A stretch of DNA of 64,000 nt. It comes from Strigops habroptila (Eukaryota; Chordata; Aves; Psittaciformes; Psittacidae). The notes under the pieces were generated by a model. The model ran no database searches. It saw nothing but the letters and a program-made list of their open reading frames with translations, and had not been told where the DNA came from. The stretch is from positions 18,982,744-19,046,743 of the forward strand of contig NC_044288.2 of assembly GCF_004027225.2 (NCBI RefSeq), in the 5' to 3' direction. Made by a program: the position numbers and the translations under genes. Shown here piece after piece: positions 38,804 through 51,795 of the stretch (positions are counted from its first letter, which is position 1; each line of letters starts with the position of its first letter).

Positions 38804-41245
38804 ATGAAATCCATTAAATGTGCTTGTCTGAGATTCATTCCTATTACAGATATCCCTAGTGGCAAACAAGTAAGTGATGTTGAAGTTGATTACAAAAGAT
38901 CTTCAAGGTCTTATATATTATGAAGACTTTGAAGTATCTATAAATATATATATATAGGTGCTGTTGAAGTAGTTAATTCAGACTTTGGAGAAGGGGTGTC
39001 TTTTGTAATTGCTGCTGACTGGGGTTTATATTGATGCTGAAATGTTTACATTGGAGGCAGATTTTCCCGTTGTCTCCGTGCAGATTTCAGTACATGATTT
39101 AATGAAATCATTAGTGGTGGCTGTTGGCTACTGGTTGTCATCTTGAATTTATTTCAGGAAGTCTCTGTGCGTGTACTTAAGGACTGAAATTGTAGAGCTC
39201 CAGTCTGTACACTAATATGCCTGAAAGGAATAGACTCTCAAGCTAAGAGTTCTTGGTGCTTTATTTTCATTTCTGTCTCCGCAGCTGTGAAGGGGGTTTT
39301 GATTGTTGCTTAACTCTGTCCTGCTGCATTTTTAGTTTGGACTTTGTGGTTACCTGTTTGTAAACTATCTCAAGTCTGCAGTAAGTATTATAAGTCTATG
39401 GGAATTACAATGTCATTGTCAAGAGAAGAGAGAAGCCCTAATTCACAGCGAGGCCTGTGCAGCCTTTAACATCGTCTGCATAATTAAATGTCACTTAAGT
39501 AAATAACAGCAAACACCCTCTAGGATTTCCATGTGCTGAAACTGTAACTATGCCATGCTTTACTGGAGTAAAGTTTCTGATGTGCAAGGCTGAATTTCCT
39601 TTACTAATGAAGTTTGGGCAAATGGCTAGGGGTTGGACGGGTGGTTTTAAAGGAAGATTTTGCTCCTGAGAGCAGCCAGGACGCTGCTGGGGAGGGGTTT
39701 GCCAGCCAGAGGCCGGGTGTGCCAGGCTCCGGTATCTAGGCAGTGTGGGTACCAGGAACATGGGAAAAGAGCATGCTTACACCCAAGAGGCTGAGCAGGT
39801 CCAGGTAGGCTCATTAGCTGTAAAACCACTGTGCTTTCTGATCTGAGCCCCCTGGATTTATGGAAGGCTTATTAGGTTGGGCAGAGTGTTGGGACAAGCG
39901 TAAATGTTAATAATGCTTCCTGAAATCTGGAATACTACAGAGCAAAGGTGTCGAAGCTGCTTCAGAGGAGCCCTGGGCAGAAGCAGTGCTGGGCTGAAGC
40001 TCTAAAGTTTGGCTGGTGCCCAGGTGCTCAGTTATGGCTGAATCATGCTTCCCTATTGCTCCTTGTTCACAGCACAGGGCGGGCAGAGCTGTCGCTTCCT
40101 GCTGCTGCAGGCTCTGTGCTGCCCGGGAGTGGAAAACGTGGCTGGTGCTGGGAGCAGGAGAGTCTGTGTGCCGCTGGAGCCAGGCACTGACTCCTGAGCT
40201 AACGTTCCACCAGGGCTGGGGCGTGGGGAAAGCAGCACAGCTCGGCTTTTTCTCATTTACCAACATCAGCACTAGTTCTGCATCGCTCAGGGTGAAGCAG
40301 ATGAGGTCTGAGCCCTGGGTTTCACTCAGCTGCAACATATACACACACCCTTGGAACATACATAAGTAGAACCACTTTGAAGCTACTATGAATACTTTAC
40401 ATTTTCTGTATATCTTTGTTACAATCAAATAATCACCATCCTTACACAGACAGACACTGTGTGTATATATCTATTATTTACCTGTGTGTGGCTGTTGTGC
40501 AGTTACAAGCAATGGCTTTTAGCAACCTGCTGCTTGTCTTCCAGACGAGTTCAGCGGCACGTTTTCTTCCTTCCATTCTGTTCCTGCTTCACATCTTTAA
40601 AGAGCTGGAGGGCTGCACATGTGCCTTCTCGGGTGGGAGCTGGTTCTCTTACTCTGGAAAATAAAAGCACAACAAAAGTTTTGAGATGATTACAACACAT
40701 CCTCAAGTGCAGCTTCCCTGCAGGGTGCCTGATGTGTACCTAGTTTTAAAATGAAGAACAAGTGAAGCTGAAGGATTGCAGCTGATTTGCTTTCCACGCT
40801 TGTGTCTAATGAAATTGCATTGTGCAAAAGGGGCAGGTTAGTGTCACTGGAAACTGGGCATGCCTTTACCAAGGAATCAAATCTATGTGTCAGACCTACT
40901 CGAAGTGCTGCTCTCCAGCTAAACCAGAAACCTCTGAAATGCCTTATCTGCCATTACAGCATGTTCTTCTCTAGGTAAAATTCCAATTAATTGCCTGAAA
41001 GAAATCCTTTTGCATTGTCCAAATCCTGAACAATTGCATTTGCTTTGCTTTTTAAGGGTATTTTTTCTTCTGTCTACACTGGCCACCACAGCTGCCACCA
41101 GAAGGGTAACTGGTACTTCCTCCTGGTGTAATTGGCCCCAATTCAACGGCAGTGCCAGAGTGTTTGAGTCACACACGTTGGACTTACAATGTCTGATAGG
41201 AAAAATAATGTTTTATGAAACATAATGTTTTAAATACAAGTTCTC

Positions 41246-41460
41246 CTACACCACCAAGTTCCTTGCTAATCTGTTCCAATACTTACTCACCCTTATTGTA
41301 ACAAGCATGTGCCTTTTTTCCACTTTGAGTTGGCTGTCCTCAGCTCCCAGCCTTTGTTCCTTCCTACTCTGCCTGCCAAATAAAACCCTTTTAGTACCCG
41401 GCCTTCTCTCCCTGAGCATGTTTGCACAGAGATGAAGGGGCCTGTTGATCTCCATAAGCT
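41246..41460 (-). mobile_element. Old antisense CR1-like relic
   Basis: The minus-strand translation contains VTIRVSKYWNRLARNLVV, which aligns residue by residue with [16 protein letters not shown] of the CR1 copy at 32.4 kb. Before it come Lys/Arg-rich residues at the spacing seen in CR1. The DNA also carries CTAATCTGTTCCAATACTTA, echoing the antisense CR1 word around CAACCTGTTCCAATGC. The remainder is too diverged to align by eye, so the boundaries are rough and the subfamily unknown. Confidence 0.55.
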
Positions 41461-41553
41461 GAAGAGACAGGACTGCTTTAAGTCTCTCCCTACAAAGAAA
41501 TTTCTCCAGGATTTCTGTAATGTTTGTGTTTCAGACCTTACATTTCTTGACAT

Positions 41554-41910
41554 TTAGGAAGGGACATCAGAACCCACACTGAGATTTGTCTCCATTTTGC
41601 TCTCCACAGACTGCATGACATTCTTAGTCAGCTTCTTTGTATCCTCAAAGACTGTCTTAACCCTTTTGGCAGGAGATGAGCTAAGGTTTAGACCTCCCCT
41701 CAGCTTTTTCTGGGTAGCTGAGTTACAGACTCCCTTTCCTGCAGGTGTGGACAATATTTTCTTCCTTGTGTTAATGCAGCTAAATGCAAAATTAAGTCCC
41801 CCTTCGTTTGGCAGGCCTGGCTTACTGAGAAATACAGGCTTTTCTGTGTGTGTTCCCACCATGCTGTTGCTCACCAGTGTTTCAGGAGTGACTTCAGATC
41901 TGCTTCTCAA
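41554..41910 (-). other. Unrecognised basic, Ser/Lys-rich open segment
   Basis: A 118-codon frame without an upstream ATG (the first ATG is about 18 codons in). Its translation is rich in Lys, Ser and Thr and contains LNLSSSPAKRVKTVFEDTKK, which reads like a disordered nuclear protein. I see no convincing splice sites and cannot assign a family. It sits directly upstream, on the same strand, of the old CR1-like relic. It may be a decayed retrocopy, an exon, or chance. Confidence 0.2.
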
Positions 41911-42840
41911 TCACTGATGGAAGTGTCAAATAGGACGGGGTGCAGCAGTGATTTGAGCAGGATCTCACAGGAAACATCCCTATTTGAAGGACAGGGGCAA
42001 ACCGTTTGAGATCTGTCAGGGAGACAATCTTCATCCACGTGTGGATTGTTTGTTTTATATTGCAGATAGTTATCTGCAGATACTGCTTACGCTGCAGAGT
42101 GCCATGCCAGGTGATGTGTCTTTACAATTAGACTTAACTAAGCCTGGTTGAATGACAGGGTCTATTTTTGATGGAGTTTAATTGCATGTTTGCCTTTAAT
42201 TCTTTATTAATGGATTTCTGATGCCGTTTTCAGACTCCTACCTCTGATGTCAGATTAACTGGCCTTTATCTGAGTTGACATCTTTGCCCTGTGTTGCTCC
42301 AGTGACCTGCCTGCACCCAGCACACCCTGAAGGCAAAGCGGGTGAGCACGGCGGCTGTTGTACATGAAATACCTGGGCTTGCTCTGCCTGGTTGCTAACA
42401 GAGTGGCAAATACATCATCCCACTTGCTTCAAGCTGAAATATCAACCTCCTGCACTTCTATAGTCTGCAGCAGGCCCCCACCGCATTTAAAGCACTGCTT
42501 TTGTTCCTAATAGATTAAAATTTCTCTTGTATCATCCTTATCTTTTCAGTGATTTCTTTTTAAGCTTTGTCAAGATTACAGAAATTATCCCTTTTACCTT
42601 CCTATGTGCATTGTTTTTATTTTTTAACTGCTGCCTTTCTACCACTGTTGAACCTCCTGGTCTATAGCCAAAGATTACCTCATCTTGTAGTTTAAAAAAA
42701 ATACCTATTTCCTTTCCCTAGCATCTTGTAAATTTCCATTTTTCTTTTTCATTCCTTATTTCTAGTCAAGTTTGCCCATTTTTTCCTTCTAGCTTTACAT
42801 TTTTAAAGGGGAGAAATGGAAAAAATCCATACATGTATAC

Positions 42841-42892
42841 GTGGGTAAATGTGTGTAGATCTGTGGGTAAATGTGTGTAGATCTGTGGGTAA
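42841..42892. repeat. 22-bp tandem repeat, 2.4 copies
   Basis: Two perfect adjoining copies of a 22-bp unit beginning GTGGGTAAATGTGTGTAGAT, then the first 8 bases of a third. A recent local duplication in otherwise unique sequence. Confidence 0.92.
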
Positions 42893-43366
42893 CTCCAGAC
42901 TCTCAGTCTGTAACCACCAACCAGGACACTGATTTTTGTCTCTGAACATTATGATATGGCTCAAAGTAACACAACCAGGATCTCATATGAGAAAGCACTT
43001 CTAGAAATAATTGTAGGAAACTCGGAGCATGTCTCCAGCAGTTGATCTTTTCATTACAAGGGCACTCGAAAAGTAGCTCAGTTGTTTTCTGATGGGCTTT
43101 TTTCCTCAGCTTTATCACAATCATTGATACATGCTCAGTAGCCGGTTTAGTCTATTTAAAATTGCTGCTGCTTCTACTTATTCTGCCCTTCCTGAGCAGG
43201 TCATACCCAGTAATTGCCAGACCAGTCATTTAGGTTATTCCACTACATTACCATATCCTAAAGCTTATATCGTTATTTTTTTTCTCATTTGTGAGACTGT
43301 GTAAACCATCTTATTTTACAGGAATATTAAGAATGAGGAACTAGATCTCTCTGATAATTCCATATG

Positions 43367-43460
43367 GGTTATTTACAGCACTACATTTCAGATTGTATCA
43401 CTTTTGTTACCTCTACCTCTTCGCACGTGATGGGAGTGGGATACCAAGAGAGATGTCTTC
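43367..43460 (+). repeat. Dispersed repeat, copy A
   Basis: About 90 bp closely matches 45413-45515 in the same orientation, sharing TTTCAGATTGTATCACTT, GTTACCTCTA and GATGGGA with small indels. The repeat family is not one I recognise; it could be part of an LTR or DNA transposon or of a local duplication. Confidence 0.75.
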
Positions 43461-45412
43461 ACCTCCTCTGCTGCCGCTCCAGCCAGCTCCACCTCCTGAA
43501 CCAAACCTGGACACAGAGAAAGCTCAGGGTGGGTGCTGGGTTAGCGCAAAACTTAAATTACTAAATCTAAACTACCACAAACCCAGCAGGTGAGCTGCCC
43601 CGGCAGGGCCGCGCTCAGCCCCCTCAAGACAACCTTCCACACGATGGAGCATTTCATGCCATAAAATCGAAGATGTGCACTATGGCCATTTCCAGCATCT
43701 TTCTTCATTTATTCAAGGGATTGGAAGAATTGCTGAGGCTTTATAAATAGCTTCACAGGGTCCCTGTAGTGTCCCATGCTCAGTAATTCAGCCTGTTCTC
43801 CTTCCTGCGGTTATCCCTGGCAGCAGGCACTTGCTGGGTCTCTGTAACCCCCCAGCCATGGGGCTGCATTTCTGCACTTGCACCACCATGCTCAGCAGTG
43901 GCTGACCCGCAGGGCTTCCAGAACTGACATTTCCTAAAGCTCTAAGGTTCCCAAGAAAGCAAACACTCAGCCTCAGAAAAAGCCTTGTCTTACCATCTCC
44001 TCAGCAAAGCACAGCTACAGAGGCAGCTCCACAAACCTTGTCAACATCCTGTTTTTGTTTTTATTTGATGTCCCTTTGCTGCAGTGGGAGGTGGAATACC
44101 CCGGGGTCTCTTCCCCCAAGGACTCACTCTGCCACCCTTTGCCACGTACCCTGGTGAGCAAACCCCATGCAGCATCACAGCCAAGTCAGCAGCAGAACAA
44201 ACCCAGGGTCATCCCGTCCCTGTCACTGCGCACTGGGTGCCCTTTTGCTTTCTTTGCTCTTTCTGCCCAGGTGAGAGTGCAAAGGCCCGGCCTTTGGAGG
44301 TGCTGAGCACCTGCAGTTCCCTCAACCGCACCAAAGATGCGTGGGATTTAGCACCAGTGAAAGAACGAACCAGCAGCTCTCCATTCGCATCGTAAGATCT
44401 GTGTCCCAAAACACCAGCCCCAAGGGAGGCAGCAGGAGGCAACTCCGGAGTGGGACTGGCACACGCTGTGCCCATGAGAGACCACAGGCACAGCCCAGCC
44501 GATCCCCTCCTGCCAGCAGCTGGGCAGGGATCTGAAATCTCTCTCTCAGCTCATCACATTGGGACATTCAGGACTTGACAAAGCACCACGCTTTGAAGCC
44601 GAATCCTTCCTTCCTTGACTAGCACATTTCAGCACAAAACTTCCTTAAGATCTACCTACACCTCTGATTAGCACCAACATAGCCAGAGAGAAAGGAACTG
44701 CTGGCCACAAGTTCTGAGGCTTTAATTAGCTGTGTTATTCCCAAGGGATTACTGCAACAGCCAAGCTCTGTTGCTGGCTGCTGCAGCCAAGAACCAATTA
44801 TATCAAAGTGCCACCTCTTTTTAGCAGTAGGTAAAGATGTGTAGGGGCACATTTAATGTGTGGCATTAATACGTTGCTCATTCACAAGCTTTCCCTGCCT
44901 GGAAGGATCCCAGCGTTTCCTTGTTCAGCAACTTCATTTCTTTCAAAGCTGTGCAGCCTCCTGCTCGACAGGACGTAATTGCTGGGGAGTATCTTTCATC
45001 AGCAGAGACTCTGGTCAGCCCGTTTGTCTGCTGAGGCACAGTAAATTGTCAGGCTCTCGGCTGCTGTGGCATTAAGCCAGAGTCATTACAGCCTACCCTG
45101 ACAAAGCAAAGCCCTTTATACATTGAAGGTCCTAAACCAACTGAAAACTAAAAGAAACCACATTTTTCTGATTCTGTGTGTCCTGTCTAATGCCCCCAGT
45201 TGAAACCTCACCATCTGCAGCTACGACTCCAGCCTGGAATCCCCAGACCTGCCCATTTCTCATCTTGGGAAGGTGATTTACAAAGCCAGGATTCCTTAAG
45301 CAGAAGCAGCAGCAATAGGTTTGCCTTTCCTAGCCCAGCTGAGACCAGTACTCTGGCCCTGACTCGCAGTAGTACCTGCACCACATCCCTGAGCTCCCTG
45401 CAGTGACTGGAT

Positions 45413-45515
45413 GGGTCATTATTTACAACACTATATTTCAGATTGTATCACTTCTGTTACCTCTATCTCTTCCTTTTCATGCATGATGGGACTGTGATAC
45501 CCAAGAGAAATGGGT
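45413..45515 (+). repeat. Dispersed repeat, copy B
   Basis: Direct-repeat partner of 43367-43460, about 2 kb apart, with roughly one substitution per ten bases and an extra CTTTTCATGC-like insertion. Similarity fades on both sides, so it is not a long tandem duplication. Confidence 0.75.
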
Positions 45516-48500
45516 GCACAAGCATGGGTCCCCCACAGCTGCTGACTAACAACCAACCCTCCACCAGCCACAGCAAATGAGACCAGGTCATGCCCATTCA
45601 GCCAGGACACACACACATCGTCGAGCAAGTTGTTCTGTTTCTAACCGTGGCACGTGAAACGCAGCCTGACCCCGGTACAGCCCCGTACACGGCTGTGCGG
45701 GAGGTGCTCCTGAGCAACAACTTCCCTGCAGACTGAGACATCCATGACGTGGCATGTCAGGAAGAGGGGGGAAATGGTATTATCTACTCTAGGTGGTAGC
45801 TGCTGGAATAGCTTCCTAAATGTATTCCTGGAGTGGTGCTGGTGAGTGCCAAGCGATAAAATGGGTCCCTGGGGAGGCAGCAGGGAATGGGCTCTGCTGC
45901 CTAATTGCATTTGAGCACAGCTTCTCACAAGTGCATCTTTCCTTATCTCTGGGAGAACGGCCACATTTCCATTAGCTCGTTTGGCTGTGGTGCTCCATTG
46001 TGGGGCACTTTTCTACCTCAGGGAGGAAGAATAGCAGTATTTGGAAACTTTGGGAAAGGAGGAGGCTGGAAGCTGACGGATTTACTGCCTACAGCTACGG
46101 CCCTGACCTGCCCTTGAAGCAACGGTTCTCTCTGTGCCCAAATGTACTTTCTTGTTCCTGCTCCAAGCTCAAATACAGCTGAGGCCATGGTCCTTGCAGC
46201 CAGCAATAAGTTTACTAAGCCAAGACATGACCAATGGCTTCTGGTATGATTTTGCAGTATCAGTGAAAAGGCATAGGAAGTACAGCTACCCCAGCCCCTG
46301 CTCTCACAGCTCATTCCCGGTGTTGTCTTTGTACAGGCAAACAGAGCACACTGAGTGAATCACAGAAGGTTTGTCCATATCCATCTGAACAGCGTTAGTA
46401 TTTCTGGGATCTTATATTTAGCATGGTCCTTTTTACACTCTGATGCCTGTAGCCCCTTCCTCTGATGGCTCTGAGTGCTTCAACATTTGAACGAGCCCTC
46501 CAGCAGCCTATTTAATATTTAATGACCAAGACAACCACATTTGGAAGGTTGCAGTCCCTAAGCTCTTAAGATGCAGAGCTCTTAGCTGGGTATTAGAATT
46601 AGAGCTGCCTCTCCTGGGCTTTGAATATTTACCCCAAACACATGTGCAGGGGTGTCCAGCCTGCCCAGCGTGGAGCACCCACAGCTTGTTCTGCAAATCC
46701 AGTAAGGGAGGAAAAACAAAGACCACAGAAAACTCAAGGGAAAAGCAGGAGCAGAACCATAAAAACAGGCTACGGAATGTGAATTAAACCCAGCTGCCAG
46801 CACTGTATGAACCAGCAAACAACGTGAGCCTTTTCCTACTGCCACCCCTCAGCACAGGCTCACTGCGCACAGCCTTCAGAAAGCCCTGCCTCCACTCGCC
46901 CTTCCTGCATCAAGAGGGAGGATGACGAATCCACCCACCATGACTTGAGCAAGGACAAGGGAGCAAAAGGCAAAGCGTGACGACAGCGAGCAGCAGTCGA
47001 CACCAAGGCCACGCACTCGTGGGCCTGTTCCTGCCCCGGCAGAGGCTGCCAGGCCGGCTGGTGCTGCTGCACCAGGCTGCATTTGGCAGTTTGAGCATTG
47101 CCTTACCCTCGATTGTGCAGAGGGGTGAGCTGCTCAGGTTCTCTGCTGCACTTCGGGGGCTCCTCACAACACACAACCACACCTGAGGCAGCAGAGAACC
47201 GTTCCAGCCGGGTGGCATTCCCAGCTTCCCAGGAAGTGCAGAAGCACAGGAAGGACCTCACCATGCAGACCTCAGCAGTCCCTTAACACTCTCAGCAGCC
47301 TTGGAGGATACTGTCAGTCAGGGAGATTAGCCCAGGGAGCACAAAGGTAATGGGAGAGCATCCCTTGTGTGATCTCCTTAACCACAGATGAGGCTTCAGG
47401 CAGGTGAAGCATCCCACATAATGCTTAAAAATAATGAGTATGTGACAGCAACTGAATTTACTACATCATCTCCCTGTTACTGATCTAGCCTCCAACTTCC
47501 TTAAGAAATCTGCCCGTTGCTCTCATCCTTATTTCTCTGCACTGATCCCTCACGCTGTAGCTGGCACTGGCAAGCTATCACAAAACCCTCCTGCGCCAGG
47601 AGCTGCGCTGAGCAGCTGCTCCGTGCACTTTTGCCCTCATTAAGTATCACCCTTTTGATGCTCCAGGGCAGCAGTAAACACTATTGCTGAGTGGCATTGT
47701 GTAGGACTGGCTTCATAGCTGAAGGTTGGGTTACTTTTATACTTTTGTCACCGAACCACTGGAGTGAAGCTTAATCAATGGAGTAATTGCAGAACTCTGA
47801 AATGTGTCTGGCTAACCTCTCTTGTGGGCTTCACAGTCACGCAGCAAATCCAGCAGACTCCCACAGCGAGACGCTACCAACACAATGTCACAAAGGAAAA
47901 GCCATTAGTGAGCAATTACATTTCAGCAGGATTTCCCTTCTCCACCACAGCCTAGTGAGGATAACCAATTCAAGAGGAACTGCTGCAAGGATGAATGAAT
48001 AATGAGAGAAAGAGGATGGGAGTTCCCTTAATCTGGACAGAATAAGAAACAAGCCCGTGAAGGAAAAGAAAAACACATATGCTGGAGCTCTGCTCCAAGC
48101 AACAGACAGATGTGGACGTTTGCTCACAGTTATAGGAGGCACCAACTGGTTTCAAAAGCATCATGAGGCCCAGGGCAGAGACAATGGTCGCTATAGACAC
48201 TGTACAGGCACACAATGGCTTCACTCCAGGAGTTAATTCAATTCTGGGGAAAGACTTCTGAGTATCAACAACAGTCACTGCAACAACACACCTTCCTTAC
48301 AAAAGGGTCAGTACCTCTGCATCACCCATGAGTTCCTGCACCATGAAAAAACTAATGCTTCCTTGAAATACAAACTTCCTAGAAACCAAGTTTACCTGAG
48401 CAGCGTATCTTTTGTGTAACCTCAGAGCTCAACTGAAATTAGAATATCTTTTCTTTACGGTAATAAAAATGCAAATGGAAAAATAAAAAACACATAAATG

Positions 48501-49310
48501 CTACCTTCTATTTAATGGGAGAGTGCAGCTCTACAGCTTCTGCCATTTGAAGAAATACTTGCTGACATGGCCCTCCTGTGATCACAGTGCCGGAGATGGC
48601 ACCATGGCAAGGGAACACAACTTGGCACGAGGCATTTCTTCCCTAAAAGAAGAAATACGCGGTTACACTTACCTGCAATGGACAGGCTTGTCTGACACTG
48701 TTAGCAGTGCAGGGAAAACCAGCCAAAGAACAGATGAGCAGCCACTGTGCAGGGATTCAAAGACCCAGCACCTTTCCTGTGCTTGTCTGCTCACAGTGAG
48801 ATCAGCTCAGCCCAGCAGAGCTGGGCGGCCCTGAGCTCGCACTCACCGGCTGCGCTGGAATCAGTCTGCAAGGGGCAGCAACTTCTTCCAGGACATCCAC
48901 CTTCCTTCTTTAACTGGGACTCAGTGTGCCTCTGTCCAGCCATGGAACAGAACCAGCAGCACTTCTTTGTCTCTACAACATACACATAATCTTTTCTTGC
49001 TGATTATACAAGAAAAGGAGAAGTTTTTCATTTTGCTTGTGGGAAGTATTCAGCTGGTTGAGCATGACTTAGTATCTTTCATCCACTGTGATGAAAGGTA
49101 AGGTTGGATACGTCCACATGATAGACTTCCAGCAGTGGACCAGTAGCCTCAGTTTAATCTTTGTTTCATTCAGAAAAAATAAAAATAAAAATTAAAACCA
49201 ACATAAATCAAAGGCTTTTGAGTCAAGGACTAGTGAAACAAGAAAGTTACAACATCAAAACACTATTCAACATTATTTCCCTTTAAAAGAGCACTGAAAA
49301 AAATCAAGGC

Positions 49311-49316
49311 TTTATT
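49311..49316 (-). terminator. Possible distal poly(A) signal, minus strand
   Basis: TTTATT on the + strand reads AATAAA on the minus strand. A moderately U/GU-rich sequence (containing AGTGTTTTGATGTTG) follows on that strand. It would suit a 3' end for a terminal exon starting at 51873, giving a 3' UTR of about 2.5 kb. AATAAA is frequent by chance in AT-rich DNA. Confidence 0.3.
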
Positions 49317-49914
49317 TGAATAAATGTTACACAACATTCTTTATCATTTACTTCTCAGCAAACCTTAAAGGGTGAATCATATTTTCCTCATTCAAGTCTA
49401 CAAAATGAAAGAGGCATAGTGACCATTCAATATACAGACAAGAAGGTAGCACGGAGCAAAGCTTAAATATTAAGCAACTAAAGCAAAAAAGTGAAAAGCA
49501 ATACATTACTGTAATTCTCTATCATTAGAATATCCCTGACAATTTCATTTCAAAATGAAAATCTGGTTTCAAACAAAATGGCTGCAATACTTTCTGTGAA
49601 AACAAATGCAAATACAGTTAGCTACCTTGTCTATTTTTAGGCTATTTGCTTATATACCCATATTCTCCAATGCAGAGACCTGCATCTCTCTTAAGTGTAT
49701 TCTTTATATTTCAGCTGCTGTGCACAAGTGCTCACAAGGTGAGGAAACGAGAGCACTGGTTAAGAGTCAGATGTCACACAGGCAGGCACTACTGGCTTCT
49801 ACTTACAATATCAATCAGTTTTCAATCCAATGTGCAATAACCCTGCTATTACAGTCCTGGGCCTTTTTCCTGAGCAGAAACTGTTTTGTGCCATGTTGTT
49901 TGGTGGCTTCTTTT

Positions 49915-49955
49915 TTGTTTGGTTGGTTGGGGTTTTTTTTTGGTGGGGGGTAAAA
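49915..49955 (+). repeat. GT-rich low-complexity patch
   Basis: GTTTGGTTGGTTGGGG followed by a T-run and GGTGGGGGG. Similar in style to the tracts at 6.6, 12.4 and 16.9 kb. Confidence 0.75.
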
Positions 49956-51795
49956 ATGTAATTTATTAGGCTAAGGCCCTTATTCGTTGTTAATACAATC
50001 AGGGTTTGGTCTCTGGAGGTGAAAGGCTGACACATACATGGCATTAAATTGCCTCCCCTTTCCTTGTAGAACAAACATTAACCTCAAATTAAGAAAAAAT
50101 CTTTGTAGTTTGTTTTGCAAAATGGTACAATTTGAACCTACTGTACAGCTTTATGCAGCTAGTTTGTAAGAAGTAGGCATAAGCATTCAATTGCTGGCTT
50201 TATAAATCAAGAATTTACCTCTGAAAAATAGGAACTGAACAGCATGAAGCATGAACTGCCTCAGTAGGTGTGAGGTGCATTGATGCGCCTATCTTGGGTT
50301 TGGATGCCTGTGCCAGCCTCTCACTTCCTTGCTCTCTGATTGTTTAACAAGTATAAACCTGTTGCCAATATCAAAACCAAATGATAGAGTTGTCTGAACC
50401 CCAAATTCTATGTGATTAATTTAGGCTCCATAGTCAAGGCTATGAAACTGTCTTTGTGCCGATACAGACACCTCTCAGAAAGGTATCTCTGTTTTCCAAT
50501 GAGCCAGACAAAGACACTCTATTTTCTCCAATCGAATCAGGATATTAGTGCGGAGGAAAAGAGTTTACTACACGTCTTTTTACTTCTATAGAAACAGAAA
50601 TTTGACTTTTAGTAGATTATGTGCACATTTTCATTTCTTCAAAACAAATAGTTGCTTCCCCAGGTTGTATCATAAACTCCCTGTTAAGAACTTTGTAAGA
50701 AATGATACTGCTGAGTATAAGTGTGCACACAATGTCAAATAAGTAGTGACAAATAAATTAATATTTAATAACTCAATATTTCAGCAGTGTGTCCAGCATT
50801 CACAAGCTCCATCGAAATAAGTCTTACCAAACACCTCTGGGGGAGGGGAATAAAATGGATGAAACCCACTGGGTTCCTTTGTTTTTGATTTACAGCTATT
50901 CAAAGAAGTCAATGCAACTCAGCTCAACAACCACCAGCAACACTAATAAAACCTTTGCTCTACTAGTTACCTATCTGAAAAATATTTATGTCAAAAGAAA
51001 AAAATAAGCCATGATTTGAAATAGAAATGCTATTCCATTTGATCGCTCTCCATTCATGATTCCCATCTTGTTATGGAATTATAAGCAAAATGCTGCTCTC
51101 TGCGTTGTAGCCCTTCTTAACGTTATTCCACAATCCTCGATTCCCTAAGTGTTATAATAGCATAAATAAAATGCAACCATATTCACACAGAAGGAGCTTT
51201 CCCATAATACAGAGATACATGGAGTTTGTGGTCACTGTCCCTTGCATCACCTCTATGGGAAATATTGGTCTCATATAGCAGGACTGTTCATATTTTACAA
51301 TACAATTGGTTTTGGACATGCTTTTGATCACAGATCACAGCTCTGCTAACACCTGCACTAAATACTAACTAAGCCTCATAGAATGGAAAATTGCAATGCT
51401 AAAGTTAAGAATTGAAAGAAAAGTTCAAAAGTTACAGTCAACTTCCCAGGCAATTGGCTCCATCACTGGCACCTATCAAAACATACAAACGTGACTGTCA
51501 CATTACAAAAAAACCCCAGTTATTTGCAGTGATTCTTCATACTAATAATTCAAGTGGTTCCTTGCATGTGTCATATAGTCTTTCATAATTTCATGCGTCA
51601 TTTATTGCAAAAAAGTTTTATAAAATATTTCCTAACATCTTTTTAAATTTTAAAGAAAATGTACATTAGGTACAGGTACCCTAGCAGGGTGCCAGGGGGG
51701 CTTTAACAGATTCCCCCCCTTTCCCCTTCAAAAAATGTTTACTACTTGGTGAAGATTTCAGAGGAAAAATAGGACAATTCAGTCTCAGATTTCTT

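Larger units (their letters stand above)
38521..48900. other. Intergenic DNA between TTC1 and PWWP2A, left part
   Basis: No gene recognised. It is markedly GC-richer than its surroundings between about 39.6 and 48.9 kb, although CpG is not enriched as in an island, so many medium-length open frames appear on both strands. It contains small tandem repeats (38.77, 42.84 kb), a short TA run (about 38944-38956), a CR1 relic (41.25 kb), an unexplained minus-strand frame (41.55-41.91 kb) and a dispersed repeat pair (43.4 and 45.4 kb). Confidence 0.6.

Noticed and set aside
39907-40428. 173-codon minus-strand open frame
   Set aside because: Lies in a GC-rich block where long frames appear on both strands; overlapping frames on the opposite strand are just as open, and no domain or splice signal is visible.
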